Assembly: GCF_000003605.2 (NCBI RefSeq)
Contig: NW_003106153.1
Location: forward strand, 21,384-85,383
From: Saccoglossus kowalevskii
Lineage: Eukaryota > Hemichordata > Enteropneusta > Harrimaniidae
Direction of reading: 5' to 3'
DNA length: 64,000 bases
Each line of letters starts with the position of its first letter. Within the stretch, counting starts at the first letter, position 1. Position numbers and translations under genes: made by a program. The notes beneath the pieces were generated by a model. That model did no database searches. It was not told the DNA's origin and worked only from the letters and a program-made list of their open reading frames with translations. This document shows positions 35,614-49,582 of this stretch, one piece after another.

Positions 35614-37225
35614 TCAGCTTTACTGAGTGTTTGAACATTTCAGCTTTACTGAGTGCTTGAACAATTCAGCTTTACTGAGTGCTTGAACATTTCAGCTTAA
35701 CTGAGTGCTTGAACATTTCAGCTTTACTGAGTGCTTGAACATTTCAGCTTTACCGAGTGCTTGAACATTTCAGCTTTACTGAGTGCTTGAACATTTCAGC
35801 TTTACTGAGTGCTTGAACATTTCAGCTTTACTGAGTGCTTGAACATTTCAGCTTTACTGAGTGCTTGAACAATTCAGCTTTACTGAGTGCTTGAACATTT
35901 CAGCTTTACTGAGTGCTTGAACATTTCAGCTTTACTGAGTGTTTGAACATTTCAGCTTTACCGAGTGCTTGAACATTTCAGCTTTACTGAGTGTTTGAAC
36001 ATTTCAGCTTTACTGAGTGCTTGAACATTTCAGCTTTACTGAGTGTTTGAACATTTCAGCTTTACTGAGTGCTTGAACATTTCAGCTTTACTGAGTGCTT
36101 GAACAATTCAGCTTTACTGAGTGCTTGAACATTTCAGCTTTACTGAGTGCTTGAACATTTCAGCTTTACTGAGTGGTTGAACATTTCAGCTTTACTGAGT
36201 GTTTGAACATTTCAGCTTTACTGAGTGTTTGAACAATTCAGCTTTACTGAGTGCTTGAACAATTCAGCTTTACTGAGTGCTTGAACATTTCAGCTTTACT
36301 GAGTGTTTGAACAATTCAGCTTTACTGAGTGCTTGAACAATTCAGCTTTACTGAGTGCTTGAACAATTCAGCTTTACTGAGTGCTTGAACATTTCAGCTT
36401 TACTGAGTGCTTGAACATTTCAGCTTTACTGAGTGTTTGAACAATTCAGCTTTACTGAGTGCTTGAACATTTCAGCTTTACTGAGTGTTTGAACAATTCA
36501 GCTTTACTGAGTGCTTGAACAATTCAGCTTTACTGAGTGTTTGAACAATTCAGCTTTACTGAGTGTTTGAACATTTCAGCTTTACTGAGTGCTTGAACAT
36601 TTCAGCTTTACTGAGTGTTTGAACATTTCAGCTTTACTGAGTGCTTGAACATTTCAGCTTTACTGAGTGTTTGAACAATTCAGCTTTACTGAGTGTTTGA
36701 ACATTTCAGATTTACTGAGTGTTTGAACAATTCAGCTTTACTGAGTCCTTGAACAATTCAGCTTTACTGAGTCCTTGAACATTTCAGCTTTACTGAGTGT
36801 TTGAACATTTCAGCTTTACTGAGTGTTTGAACAATTCAGCTTTACTGAGTGTTTGAACAATTCAGCTTTACTGAGTGTTTGAACAATTCAGCTTTACTGA
36901 GTGTTTGAACATTTCAGCTTTACTGAGTGCTTCAACAATTCAGCTTTACTGAGTACTTGAACAATGCAGCTTTACTGAGTCCTTGAACAATTCAGCTTTA
37001 CTGAGTCCTTGAACATTTCAGCTTTACTGAGTGTTTGAACATTTCAGCTGTACTGAGTGTTTGAACAATTCAGCTTTACTGAGTGTTTGAACAATTCAGC
37101 TTTACTGAGTGTTTGAACAATTCAGCTTTACTGAGTGTTTGAACAATTCAGCTTTACTGAGTGCTTGAACAATTCAGCTTTACTGAGTCCTTGAACATTT
37201 CAGCTTTACTGAGTGCTTGAACAAT

Positions 37226-37250
37226 TCAGCTTTACTGAGTGTTTGAACAT
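37226..37250 (+). other. Single 25-bp monomer
   Basis: One T lost (ACATTC in place of ACATTTC). Exact runs of 62 monomers before and 41 after. Confidence 0.75.
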
Positions 37251-38212
37251 TCAGCTTTACTGAGTGCTTGAACATTTCAGCTTTACTGAGTGCTTGAACA
37301 TTTCAGCTTTACTGAGTGCTTGAACAATTCAGCTTTACTGAGTGCTTGAACATTTCAGCTTTACTGAGTGTTTGAACATTTCAGCTTTACTGAGTGCTTG
37401 AACATTTCAGCTTTACTGAGTGTTTGAACATTTCAGCTTTACTGAGTGCTTGAACAATTCAGCTTTACTGAGTGCTTGAACATTTCAGCTTAACTGAGTG
37501 CTTGAACAATTCAGCTTTACTGAGTGTTTGAACATTTCAGCTTTACTGAGTGTTTGAACATTTCAGCTTTACTGAGTGCTTGAACAATTCAGCTTTACTG
37601 AGTGCTTGAACAATTCAGCATTACTGAGTGTTTGAACAATTCAGCTTTACTGAGTGTTTGAACATTTCAGCTTTACTGAGTGCTTGAACAATTCAGCTTT
37701 ACTGAGTGCTTGAACATTTCAGCTTTACTGAGTGCTTGAACAATTCAGCTTTACTGAGTGCTTGAACAATTCAGCTTTACTGAGTGCTTGAACATTTCAG
37801 CTTTACTGAGTGCTTGAACATTTCAGCTTTACTGAGTGCTTGAACATTTCAGCTTTACTGAGTGCTTGAACAATTCAGCTTTACTGAGTGTTTGAACATT
37901 TCAGCTTTACTGAGTGCTTGAACAATTCAGCTTTACTGAGTGCTTGAACATTTCAGCTTTACTGAGTGCTTGAACCGTTCAGCTTTACTGAGTGTTTGAA
38001 CAATTCAGCTTTACTGAATGCTTGAACAATTCAGCTTTACTGAGTGCTTGAACATTTCAGCTTTACTGAGTGCTTGAACATTTCAGCTTTACTGAGTGTT
38101 TGAACATTTCAGCTTTACTGAGTGCTTGAACAATTCAGCTTTACTGAGTGCTTGAACATTTCAGCTTTACTGAGTGCTTGAACATTTCAGCTTTACTGAG
38201 TGTTTGAACAAT

Positions 38213-38341
38213 TCAGCTTGACTGAGTGCTTGAACAATTCAGCTTTACTGAGTGCTTGAACATTTCAGCTTTACTGAGTGCTTGAACATTTCAGCTTTAC
38301 TGAGTGTTTGAACATTTCAGCTTTACTGAGTGTTGAACAAT
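38213..38341 (+). repeat. Haplotype with a heritable 25-bp monomer, copy 3
   Basis: Same five monomers as 8724-8852, with the TTGAC marker G at 38220 and the short monomer at 38317-38341. Upstream, four monomers (T/T, C/A, C/T, C/T) also match copy 2. Confidence 0.85.
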
Positions 38342-39017
38342 TCAGCTTTACTGAGTGCTTGAACATTTCAGCTTTACTGAGTGCTTGAACATTTCAGCTT
38401 TACTGAGTGTTTGAACAATTCAGCTTTACTGAGTGCTTGAACATTTCAGCTTTACTGAGTGTTTGAACAATTCAGCTTTACTGAGTGTTTGAACAATTCA
38501 GCTTTACTGAGTGCTTGAACAATTCAGCTTTACTGAGTGTTTGAACATTTCAGCTTTACTGAGTGCTTGAACATTTCAGCTTTACTGAGTGCTTGAACAA
38601 TTCAGCTTTACTGAGTGTTTGAACATTTCAGCTTTACTGAGTGCTTGAACAATTCAGCTTTACTGAGTGTTTGAACAATTCAGCTTTACTGAGTGTTAGA
38701 ACAATTCAGCTTTACTGAGTGTTTGAACATTTCAGCTTTACTGAGTGCTTGAACATTTCAGCTTTACTGAGTGCTTGAACATTTCAGCTTTACTGAGTGC
38801 TTGAACATTTCAGCTTTACTGAGTGGTTGAACATTTCAGCTTTACTGAGTGCTTGAACAATTCAGCTTTACTGAGTGCTTGAACATTTCAGCTTTACTGA
38901 GTGCTTGAACATTTCAGCTTTACTGAGTGCTTGAACATTTCAGCTTTACAGAGTGCTTGAACATTTCAGCTTTACTGAGTGTTTGAACATTTCAGCTTTA
39001 CTGAGTGCTTGAACAAT

Positions 39018-39092
39018 TCAGCTTACTGAGTGCTTGAACATTTCAGCTTACTGAGTGCTTGAACATTCAGCTTTACTGAGTGTTTGAACAAA
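39018..39092 (+). other. Indel patch: monomers of 25, 24, 26 bp
   Basis: Losses in CTTTAC twice and in ATTTC once, plus AAATC in place of AATTC at the end. Confidence 0.78.
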
Positions 39093-39820
39093 TCAGCTTT
39101 ACTGAGTGCTTGAACAATTCAGCTTTACTGAGTGCTTGAACATTTCAGCTTTACTGAGTGCTTGAACATTTCAGCTTTACTGAGTGTTTGAACATTTCAG
39201 CTTTACTGAGTGCTTGAACAATTCAGCTTTACTGAGTGCTTGAACATTTCAGCTTTACTGAGTGCTTGAACATTTCAGCTTTACTGAGTGCTTGAACATT
39301 TCAGCTTTACTGAGTGTTTGAACAATTCAGCTTTACTGAGTGCTTGAACATTTCAGCTTTACTGAGTGTTTGAACAATTCAGCTTTACTGAGTGCTTGAA
39401 CATTTCAGCTTTACTGAGTCCTTGAACATTTCAGCTTTACTGAGTGCTTGAACAATTCAGCTTTACTGAGTGTTTGAACAATTCAGCTTTACTGAGTGTT
39501 TGAACAATTCAGCTTTACTGAGTGTTTGAACATTTCAGCTTTACTGAGTGCTTCAACAATTCAGCTTTACTGAGTGTTTGAACATTTCAGCTTTACTGAG
39601 TGTTTGAACATTTCTGCTTTACTGAGTGCTTGAACAATTCAGCTTTACTGAGTGCTTGAACATTTCAGCTTTACTGAGTGTTTGAACATTTCAGCTTTAC
39701 TGAGTGCTTGAACAATTCAGCTTTACTGAGTGCTTGAACATTTCAGCTTTACTGAGTGCTTGAACATTTCAGCTTTACTGAGTGTTTGAACAATTCAGCT
39801 TTACTGAGTGCTTGAACATT

Positions 39821-39871
39821 TCAGCTTTACTGAGTGTTGGAACATTCAGCTTTACTGAGTGCTTTGACATT
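39821..39871 (+). other. Short irregular patch
   Basis: A 25-bp monomer with GTTGGAAC and ACATTC is followed by a 26-bp monomer reading GCTTTGACATT, where an added T and a lost A cancel out. Confidence 0.7.
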
Positions 39872-42800
39872 TCAGCTTTACTGAGTGTTTGAACATTTCA
39901 GCTTTACTGAGTGTTTGAACAATTCAGCTTTACTGAGTGTTTGAACAATTCAGCTTTACTGAGTGTTTGAACAATTCAGCTTTACTGAGTGCTTGAACAA
40001 TTCAGCTTTACTGAGTGTTTGAACATTTCAGCTTTACTGAGTGCTTGAACAATTCAGCTTTACTGAGTGCTTGAACAATTCAGCTTTACTGAGTGCTTGA
40101 ACATTTCAGCTTTACTGAGTGTTTGAACATTTCAGCTTTACTGAGTGCTTGAACAATTCAGCTTTACTGAGTGCTTGAACAATTCAGCTTTACTGAGTGT
40201 TTGAACATTTCAGCTTTACTGAGTGCTTGAAAATTTCAGCTTTACTGAGTGCTTGAACATTTCAGCTTTACTGAGTGGTTGAACATTTCAGCTTTACTGA
40301 GTGTTGGAACATTTCAGCTTTACTGAGTGTTTGAACAATTCAGCTTTACTGAGTCCTTGAACAATTCAGCTTTACTGAGTCCTTGAACATTTCAGCTTTA
40401 CTGAGTGTTTGAACAATTCAGCTTTACTGAGTGTTTGAACATTTCAGCTTTACTGAGTGCTTGAACATTTCAGCTTTACTGAGTGCTTGAACATTTCAGC
40501 TTTACTGAGTGCTTAAACATTTCAGCTTTACTGAGTGTTTGAACATTTCAGCTTTACTGAGTGCTTGAACATTTCAGCTTTACTGAGTGCTTGAACATTT
40601 CAGCTTTACTGAGTGTTTGAACATTTCAGCTTTACTGAGTGCTTGAACAATTCAGCTTTACTGAGTGCTTGAACATTTCAGCTTAACTGAGTGCTTGAAC
40701 ATTTCAGCTTTACCGAGTGCTTGAACATTTCAGCTTTACCGAGTGCTTGAACATTTCAGCTTTACTGAGTGCTTGAACATTTCAGCTTTACTGAGTGCTT
40801 GAACATTTCAGCTTTACTGAGTGCTTGAACATTTCAGCTTTACTGAGTGCTTGAACATTTCAGCTTTACTGAGTGCTTGAACATTTCAGCTTTACTGAGT
40901 GCTTGAACAATTCAGCTTTACTGAGTGCTTGAACATTTCAGCTTTACAGAGTGCTTGAACATTTCAGCTTTACTGAGTGTTTGAACATTTCAGCTTTACT
41001 GAGTGCTTGAACAATTCAGCTTTACTGAGTGCTTGAACATTTCAGCTTTACTGAGTGCTTGAACATTTCAGCTTTACTGAGTGTGTGAACAATTCAGCTT
41101 TACTGAGTGCTTGAACAATTCAGCTTTACTGAGTGCTTGAACATTTCAGCTTTACTGAGTGCTTGAACATTTCAGCTTTACTGAGTGTTTGAACATTTCA
41201 GCTTTACTGAGTGCTTGAACATTTCAGCTTTACTGAGTGCTTGAACATTTCAGCTTTACTGAGTGCTTGAACATTTCAGCTTTACTGAGTGCTTGAACAT
41301 TTCAGCTTTACTGAGTGTTTGAACATTTCAGCTTTACTGAGTGTTTGAACATTTCAGCTTTACTGAGTGCTTGAACATTTCAGCTTTACTGAGTGCTTGA
41401 ACATTTCAGCTTTACTGAGTGCTTGAACATTTCAGCTTTACTGAGTGTTTGAACATTTCAGCTTTACTGAGTGCTTGAACAATTCAGCTTTACTGAGTGC
41501 TTGAACATTTCAGCTTTACTGAGTGCTTGAACATTTCAGCTTTACTGAGTGTTTGAACAATTCAGCTTTACTGAGTGCTTGAACATTTCAGCTTTACTGA
41601 GTGTTTGAACAATTCAGCTTTACTGAGTGCTTGAACATTTCAGCTTTACTGAGTCCTTGAACATTTCAGCTTTACTGAGTGCTTGAACAATTCAGCTTTA
41701 CTGAGTGTTTGAACAATTCAGCTTTACTGAGTGTTTGAACAATTCAGCTTTACTGAGTGTTTGAACATTTCAGCTTTACTGAGTGCTTCAACAATTCAGC
41801 TTTACTGAGTGTTTGAACATTTCAGCTTTACTGAGTGTTTGAACATTTCAGCTTTACTGAGTGTTTGAACAATTCAGCTTTACTGAGTGTTTGAACATTT
41901 CAGCTTTACTGAGTGTTTGAACATTTCAGCTTTACTGAGTGCTTCAACAATTCAGCTTTACTGAGTATTTGAACATTTCAGCTTTACTGAGTGTTTGAAC
42001 AATTCAGCTTTACTGAGTCCTTGAACAATTCAGCTTTACTGAGTCCTTGAACATTTCAGCTTTACTGAGTGTTTGAACAATTCAGCTTTACTGAGTGTTT
42101 GAACAATTCAGCTTTACTGAGTGTTTGAACATTTCAGCTTCACTGAGTGTTTGAACATTTCAGCTTTACTGAGTGTTTGAACAATTCAGCTTTACTGAGT
42201 GTTTGAACAATTCAGCTTTACTGAGTGTTTGGACATTTCAGCTTTACTGAGTGTTTGAACATTTCAGCTTTACTGAGTGTTTGAACAATTCAGCTTTACT
42301 GAGTGTTTGAACAATTCAGCTTTACTGAGTGTTTGAACAATTCAGCTTTACTGAGTGCTTGAACAATTCAGCTTTACTGAGTGTTTGAACATTTCAGCTT
42401 TACTGAGTGCTTGAACAATTCAGCTTTACTGAGTGCTTGAACAATTCAGCTTTACTGAGTGTTTGAACAATGCAGCTTTACTGAGTCCTTGAACAATTCA
42501 GCTTTACTGAGTGTTTGAACATTTCAGCTTTACTGAGTCCTTGAACATTTCAGTTTTACTGAGTGTTTGAACATTTCAGCTGTACTGAGTGTTTGAACAA
42601 TTCAGCTTTACTGAGTGTTTGAACAATTCAGCTTTACTGAGTGTTTGAACAATTCAGCTTTACTGAGTGCTTGAACAATTCAGCTTTACTGAGTGCTTGA
42701 ACATTTCAGCTTTACTGAGTGCTTGAACAATTCAGCTTTACTGAGTGCTTGAACAATTCAGCTTTACTGAGTGCTTGAACATTTCAGCTTTACTGAGTGT

Positions 42801-44031
42801 TTGAACATTTCAGCTTTACTGAGTGCTTGAACAATTCAGCTTTACTGAGTGTTTGAACATTTCAGCTTTACTGAGTGCTTGAACAATTCAGCTTTACTGA
42901 GTGTTAGAACAATTCAGCTTTACTGAGTGCTTGAACAATTCAGCTTTACTGAGTGCTTGAACAATTCAGCATTACTGAGTGTTTGAACAATTCAGCTTTA
43001 CTGAGTGTTTGAACATTTCAGCTTTACTGAGTGCTTGAACAATTCAGCTTTACTGAGTGCTTGAACATTTCAGCTTTACTGAGTGCTTGAACATTTCAGC
43101 TTTACTGAGTGCTTGAACATTTCAGCTTTACTGAGTGCTTGAACATTTCAGCTTTACTGAGTGTTTGAACATTTCAGCTTTACTGAGTGCTTGAACATTT
43201 CAGCTTTACTGAGTGTTTGAACTATTCAGCTTTACTGAGTGTTTGAACATTTCAGCTTTACTGAGTGCTTGAACATTTCAGCTTTACTGAGTGCTTGAAC
43301 ATTTCAGCTTTACTGAGTGCTTGAACATTTCAGCTTTACTGAGTGCTTGAACATTTCAGCTTTACTGAGTGGTTGAACATTTCAGCTTTACTGAGTGTTG
43401 GAACATTTCAGCTTTACTGAGTCCTTGAACAATTCAGCTTTACTGAGTGCTTGAACATTTCAGCTTTACTGAGTGCTTGAACATTTCAGCTTTACTGAGT
43501 GGTTGAACATTTCAGCTTTACTGAGTGTTGGAACATTTCAGCTTTACTGAGTGTTTGAACAATTCAGCTTTACTGAGTCCTTGAACAATTCAGCTTTACT
43601 GAGTCCTTGAACATTTCAGCTTTACTGAGTGTTTGAACAATTCAGCTTTACTGAGTGTTTGAACAATTCAGCTTTACTGAGTGTTTGAACATTTCAGCTT
43701 CACTGAGTGTTTGAACATTTCAGCTTTACTGAGTGTTTGAACAATTCAGCTTTACTGAGTGTTTGAACAATTCAGCTTTACTGAGTGTTTGGACATTTCA
43801 GCTATACTGAGTGTTTGAACATTTCAGCTTTACTGAGTGTTTGAACAATTCAGCTTTACTGAGTGTTTGAACAATTCAGCTTTACTGAGTGTTTGAACAA
43901 TTCAGCTTTACTGAGTGTTTGAACAATTCAGCTTTACTGAGTGTTTGAACATTTCAGCTTTACTGAGTGTTTGAACATTTCAGCTTTACTGAGTGCTTCA
44001 ACAATTCAGCTTTACTGAGTGTTTGAACATT
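39872..44031 (+). repeat. 160 consecutive exact 26-bp monomers
   Basis: 4,160 bases, exactly 160 x 26. The run includes block H copy 1 and two GTGTTGGAAC monomers 5 monomers apart near 43400 and 43530, whose neighbours also match. A very similar arrangement is at 18090 and 18220. Confidence 0.9.
40443..40836 (+). repeat. Duplicated block H, copy 1 (394 bp)
   Basis: Identical by eye to 59463-59856 (offset 19,020). Markers in order are GCTTAAAC, TTAACTGAG and two successive ACCGAG monomers (near 40713 and 40739). A partial third relative at 54537-54720 shares GCTTAAAC and TTAACTG but has ordinary ACTGAG afterwards. Confidence 0.9.
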
Positions 44032-44131
44032 TCAGCTTTACTGAGTGTTGACAATTCAGCTTCACTGAGTGTTTGAACATTTCAGCTTACTGAGTGCTTG
44101 AACAATTCAGCTTACTGAGTGTTTGAACATT
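44032..44131 (+). other. Indel patch: monomers of 24, 26, 25, 25 bp
   Basis: GTTTGAAC is cut to GTTGAC, then CTTTAC is shortened twice. It also contains a CTTCACTG substitution. Confidence 0.78.
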
Positions 44132-46341
44132 TCAGCTTTACTGAGTGTTTGAACAATTCAGCTTTACTGAGTGCTTGAACAATTCAGCTTTACTGAGTGC
44201 TTGAACATTTCAGCTTTACTGAGTGTTTGAACATTTCAGCTTTACTGAGTGTTTGAACAATTCAGCTTTACTGAGTGTTTGAACAATGCAGCTTCACTGA
44301 GTGTTTGAACATTTCAGCTTTACTGAGTCCTTGAACAATTCAGCTTTACTGAGTCCTTGAACAATTCAGCTTTACTGAGTGTTTGAACATTTCAGCTTTA
44401 CTGAGTGTTTGAACAATTCAGCTTTACTGAGTCCTTGAACAATTCAGCTTTACTGAGTGCTTGAACATTTCAGCTTTACTGAGTGTTTGAACATTTCAGC
44501 TTTACTGAGTGCTTGAACAATTCAGCTTTACTGAGTGTTTGAACATTTCAACTTTACTGAGTGTTTGAACATTTCAGCTTTACCGAGTGTTTGAACATTT
44601 CAGCTTTACCGAGTGCTTGAACAATTCAGCTTTACTGAGTGCTTAAACATTTCAGCTTTACTGAGTGTTTGAACAATGCAGCTTTACTGAGTCCTTGAAC
44701 AATTCAGCTTTACTGAGTTCTTGAACATTTCAGCTTTACTGAGTGTTTGAACATTTCAGCTGTACTGAGTGTTTGAACAATTCAGCTTTACTGAGTGTTT
44801 GAACAATTCAGCTTTACTGAGTGTTTGAACAATTCAGCTTTACTGAGTGTTTGAACAATTCAGCTTTACTGAGTGTTTGAACAATTCAGCTTTACTGAGT
44901 GCTTGAACAATTCAGCTTTACTGAGTGCTTGAACATTTCAGCTTTACTGAGTGCTTGAACAATTCAGCTTTACTGAGTGCTTGAACAATTCAGCTTTACT
45001 GAGTGTTTGAACATTTCAGCTTTACTGAGTGTTTGAACAATTCAGCTTTACTGAGTGTTTGAACAATTCAGCTTTACTGAGTGTTTGAACATTTCAGCTT
45101 TACTGAGTGTTTGAACAATTCAGCTTTACTGAGTGTTTGAACATTTCAGCTATACTGAGTGTTTGAACATTTCAGCTTTACTGAGTGTTTGAACAATTCA
45201 GCTTTACTGAGTGTTTGAACAATTCAGCTTTACTGAGTGTTTGAACAATTCAGCTTTACTGAGTGTTTGAACATTTCAGCTTTACTGAGTGCTTGAACAA
45301 TTCAGCTTTACTGAGTGCTTGAACAATTCAGCTTTACTGAGTGTTTGAACAATGCAGCTTTACTGAGTCCTTGAACAATTCAGCTTTACTGAGTCCTTGA
45401 ACATTTCAGCTTTACTGAGTCCTTGAACATTTCAGTTTTACTGAGTGTTTGAACATTTCAGCTGTACTGAGTGTTTGAACAATTCAGCTTTACTGAGTGT
45501 TTGAACAATTCAGCTTTACTGAGTGTTTGAACAATTCAGCTTTACTGAGTGCTTGAACAATTCAGCTTTACTGAGTGTTTGAACATTTCAGCTTTACTGA
45601 GTGCTTGAACAATTCAGCTTTACTGAGTGCTTGAACAATTCAGCTTTACTGAGTGTTTGAACATTTCAGCTTTACTGAGTGTTTGAACAATTCAGCTTTA
45701 CTGAGTGCTTGAACAATTCAGCTTTACTGAGTGTTTGAACATTTCAGCTTTACTGAGTGTTTGAACATTTCAGCTTTACTGAGTGCTTGAACAATTCAGC
45801 TTTACTGAGTGTTTGAACATTTCAGCTTTACTGAGTGTTTGAACAATTCAGCTTTACTGAGTGTTTGAACATTTCAGCTTTACTGAGTGCTTGAACAATT
45901 CAGCTTTACTGAGTGCTTGAACATTTCAGCTTTACTGAGTGCTTGAACATTTCAGCTTTACTGAGTGGTTGAACATTTCAGCTTTACTGAGTGTTTGAAC
46001 ATTTCAGCTTTACTGAGTGTTTGAACAATTCAGCTTTACTGAGTCCTTGAACAATTCAGCTTAACTGAGTCCTTGAACATTTCAGCTTTACTGAGTGCTT
46101 GAACAATTCAGCTTTACTGAGTGTTTGAACAATTCAGCTTTACTGAGTGTTTGAACAATTCAGCTTTACTGAGTGTTTGAACATTTCAGCTTTACTGAGT
46201 GCTTCAACAATTCAGCTTTACTGAGTGTTTGAACATTTCAGCTTTACTGAGTGTTTGAACATTTCAGCTTTACTGAGTGCTTGAACAATTCAGCTTTACT
46301 GAGTGCTTGAACATTTCAGCTTTACTGAGTGCTTGAACAAT

Positions 46342-46519
46342 TCAGCTTTACTGAGTGTTGAACAATTCAGCTTTACTGAGTCCTTGAACATTTCAGCTTT
46401 ACTGAGTCCTTGAACATTCAGCTTTACTGAGTGTTGAACATTTCAGCTTTACTGAGTGTTTGAACAATTCAGCTTAACTGAGTGTTTGAACAATTCAGCT
46501 TACTGAGTGTTTGAACAAT
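46342..46519 (+). other. Indel patch: monomers of 25, 26, 25, 25, 26, 26, 25 bp
   Basis: Single losses in GTTTG, ATTTC and CTTTAC, interleaved with normal-length copies. Register is exact for 85 monomers before and 45 after. Confidence 0.78.
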
Positions 46520-47689
46520 TCAGCTTTACTGAGTGCTTGAACATTTCAGCTTTACTGAGTGTTTGAACAATTCAGCTTTACTGAGTGTTTGAACAATGCA
46601 GCTTTACTGAGTCCTTGAACAATTCAGCTTTACTGAGTCCTTGAACATTTCAGCTTTACTGAGTGTTTGAACATTTCAGCTGTACTGAGTGTTTGAACAA
46701 TTTAGCTTTACTGAGTGTTTGAACAATTCAGCTTTACTGAGTGTTTGAACAATTCAGCTTTACTGAGTGCTTGAACAATTCAGCTTTACTGAGTGTTTGA
46801 ACATTTCAGCTTTACTGAGTGCTTGAACATTTCAGCTTTACTGAGTGTTTGAACATTTCAGCTTTACTGAGTGTTTGAACAATTCAGCTTTACTGAGTGC
46901 TTGAACAATTCAGCTTTACTGAGTGTTTGAACATTTCAGCTTTACTGAGTGCTTGAACATTTCAGCTTTACTGAGTGTTTGAACATTTCAGCTTTACTGA
47001 GTGCTTGAACAATTCAGCTTTACTGAGTGCTTGAACAATTCAGCTTTACTGAGTGTTTGAACATTTCAGCTTTACTGAGTGCTTGAACATTTCAGCTTTA
47101 CTGAGTGTTTGAACAATTCAGCTTTACTGAGTGCTTGAACATTTCAGCTTTACTGAGTGTTTGAACAATTCAGCTTTACTGAGTGCTTGAACATTTCAGC
47201 TTTACTGAGTCCTTGAACATTTCAGCTTTACTGAGTGCTTGAACAATTCAGCTTTACTGAGTGTTTGAACAATTCAGCTTTACTGAGTGTTTGAACAATT
47301 CAGCTTTACTGAGTGTTTGAACATTTCAGCTTTACTGAGTGCTTCAACAATTCAGCTTTACTGAGTGTTTGAACATTTCAGCTTTACTGAGTGTTTGAAC
47401 ATTTCTGCTTTACTGAGTGCTTGAACAATTCAGCTTTACTGAGTGCTTGAACATTTCAGCTTTACTGAGTGTTTGAACATTTCAGCTTTACTGAGTGCTT
47501 GAACAATTCAGCTTTACTGAGTGCTTGAACATTTCAGCTTTACTGAGTGCTTGAACATTTCAGCTTTACTGAGTGTTTGAACAATTCAGCTTTACTGAGT
47601 GCTTGAACATTTCAGCTTTACTGAGTGTTTGAACAATTCAGCTTTACTGAGTGCTTGAACATTTCAGCTTTACTGAGTGCTTGAACATT

Positions 47690-47714
47690 TCAGCTTTACT
47701 GAGTGTTTGACATT
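47690..47714 (+). other. Single 25-bp monomer
   Basis: GTTTGACATT in place of GTTTGAACATT, followed by a TCTGC monomer. Confidence 0.75.
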
Positions 47715-48546
47715 TCTGCTTTACTGAGTGCTTGAACAATTCAGCTTTACTGAGTGCTTGAACATTTCAGCTTTACTGAGTGTTTGAACATTTCAGCTTT
47801 ACTGAGTGTTTGAACATTTCAGCTTTACTGAGTGCTTGAACAATTCAGCTTTACTGAGTGCTTGAACAATTCAGCTTTACAGAGTGCTTGAACATTTCAG
47901 CTTTACTGAGTGTTTGAACATTTCAGCTTTACTGAGTGCTTGAACAATTCAGCTTTACTGAGTGCTTGAACATTTCAGCTTTACTGAGTGCTTGAACATT
48001 TCAGCTTTACTGAGTGTTTGAACAATTCAGCTTTACTGAGTGCTTGAACAATTCAGCTTTACTGAGTGCTTGAACATTTCAGCTTTACTGAGTGCTTGAA
48101 CATTTCAGCTTTACTGAGTGTTTGAACATTTCAGCTTTACTGAGTGCTTGAACAATTCAGCTTTACTGAGTGCTTGAACATTTCAGCTTTACTGAGTGCT
48201 TGAACATTTCAGCTTTACTGAGTGTTTGAACAATTCAGCTTTACTGAGTGCTTGAACATTTCAGCTTTACTGAGTGTTTGAACATTTCAGCTTTACTGAG
48301 TGCTTGAACATTTCAGCTTTACTGAGTGCTTGAACATTTCAGCTTTACTGAGTGCTTGGACATTTCAGCTTTACTGAGTGTTTGAACATTTCAGCTTTAC
48401 TGAGTCCTTGAACATTTCAGCTTTACTGAGTGCTTGAACAATTCAGCTTTACTGAGTGTTTGAACAATTCAGCTTTACTGAGTGTTTGAACAATTCAGCT
48501 TTACTGAGTGTTTGAACATTTCAGCTTTACTGAGTGCTTCAACAAT

Positions 48547-48575
48547 TCAGCTTTACTGAGTGTTTGAACATTATT
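48547..48575 (+). other. Single 29-bp monomer
   Basis: The longest monomer seen: ACATTATTTC in place of ACATTTC, a 3-base gain that could be a tandem ATT duplication rather than a run-length error. It is flanked by 32 and 33 exact monomers. Confidence 0.8.
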
Positions 48576-48670
48576 TCAGCTTTACTGAGTGTTTGAACAT
48601 TTCTGCTTTACTGAGTGCTTGAACAATTCAGCTTTACTGAGTGCTTGAACATTTCAGCTTTACTGAGTGT

Positions 48671-49219
48671 TTGAACATTTCAGCTTTACTGAGTGCTTGA
48701 ACAATTCAGCTTTACTGAGTGCTTGAACATTTCAGCTTTACTGAGTGCTTGAACATTTCAGCTTTACTGAGTGTTTGAACAATTCAGCTTTACTGAGTGT
48801 TTGAACATTTCAGCTTTACTGAGTGCTTGAACAATTCAGCTTTACTGAGTGCTTGAACATTTCAGCTTTACTGAGTGCTTGAACATTTCAGCTTTACTGA
48901 GTGTTTGAACATTTCAGCTTTACTGAGTGTTTGAACAATTCAGCTTTACTGAGTGTTTGAACAATTCAGCTTTACTGAGTGTTTGAACAATTCAGCTTTA
49001 CTGAGTGTTTGAACATTTCAGCTTTACTGAGTGCTTGAACAATTCAGCTTTACTGAGTGCTTGAACATTTCAGCTTTACTGAGTGCTTGAACATTTCATC
49101 TTTACTGAGTGGTTGAACAATTCAGCTTTACTGAGTGTTTGAACATTTCAGCTTTACTGAGTGTTTGAACAATTCAGCTTTACTGAGTGCTTGAACATTT
49201 CAGCTTTACTGAGTGCTTG
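48671..49219 (+). repeat. Duplicated block G, copy 2 (549 bp)
   Basis: Partner of 28349-28897, with the TTCATC marker T at 49099. Here the monomer at the right limit has the full 26 bp. Confidence 0.87.
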
Positions 49220-49433
49220 AACAATTCAGCTTTACTGAGTGTTTGAACATTTCAGCTTTACTGAGTGTTTGAACATTTCAGCTTTACTGAGTGCTTGAAC
49301 AATTCAGCTTTACTGAGTGTTTGAACATTTCAGCTTTACTGAGTGCTTGAACAATTCAGCTTTACTGAGTGTTAGAACAATTCAGCTTTACTGAATGTTT
49401 GAACATTTCAGCTTTACTGAGTGCTTGAACATT

Positions 49434-49582
49434 TCAGCTTTACTGAGTGTTTGAACATTCAGCTTTACTGAGTGCTTCGACAATCATCTTACTGAGTATT
49501 GAACATTCAGCTTACTGAGTGTTGAACAAATCAGCTTTACTGAGTGTTTGAACATTCAGCTTCACTGAGTGTTTGAACATTT
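49434..49582 (+). other. Indel patch: monomers of 25, 25, 23, 24, 25, 27 bp
   Basis: Besides T-run losses this patch has substitutions not seen elsewhere (TTCGAC near 49478, CATCTTACTG and GAGTATTG). It ends where block A copy 2 begins. Confidence 0.8.
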
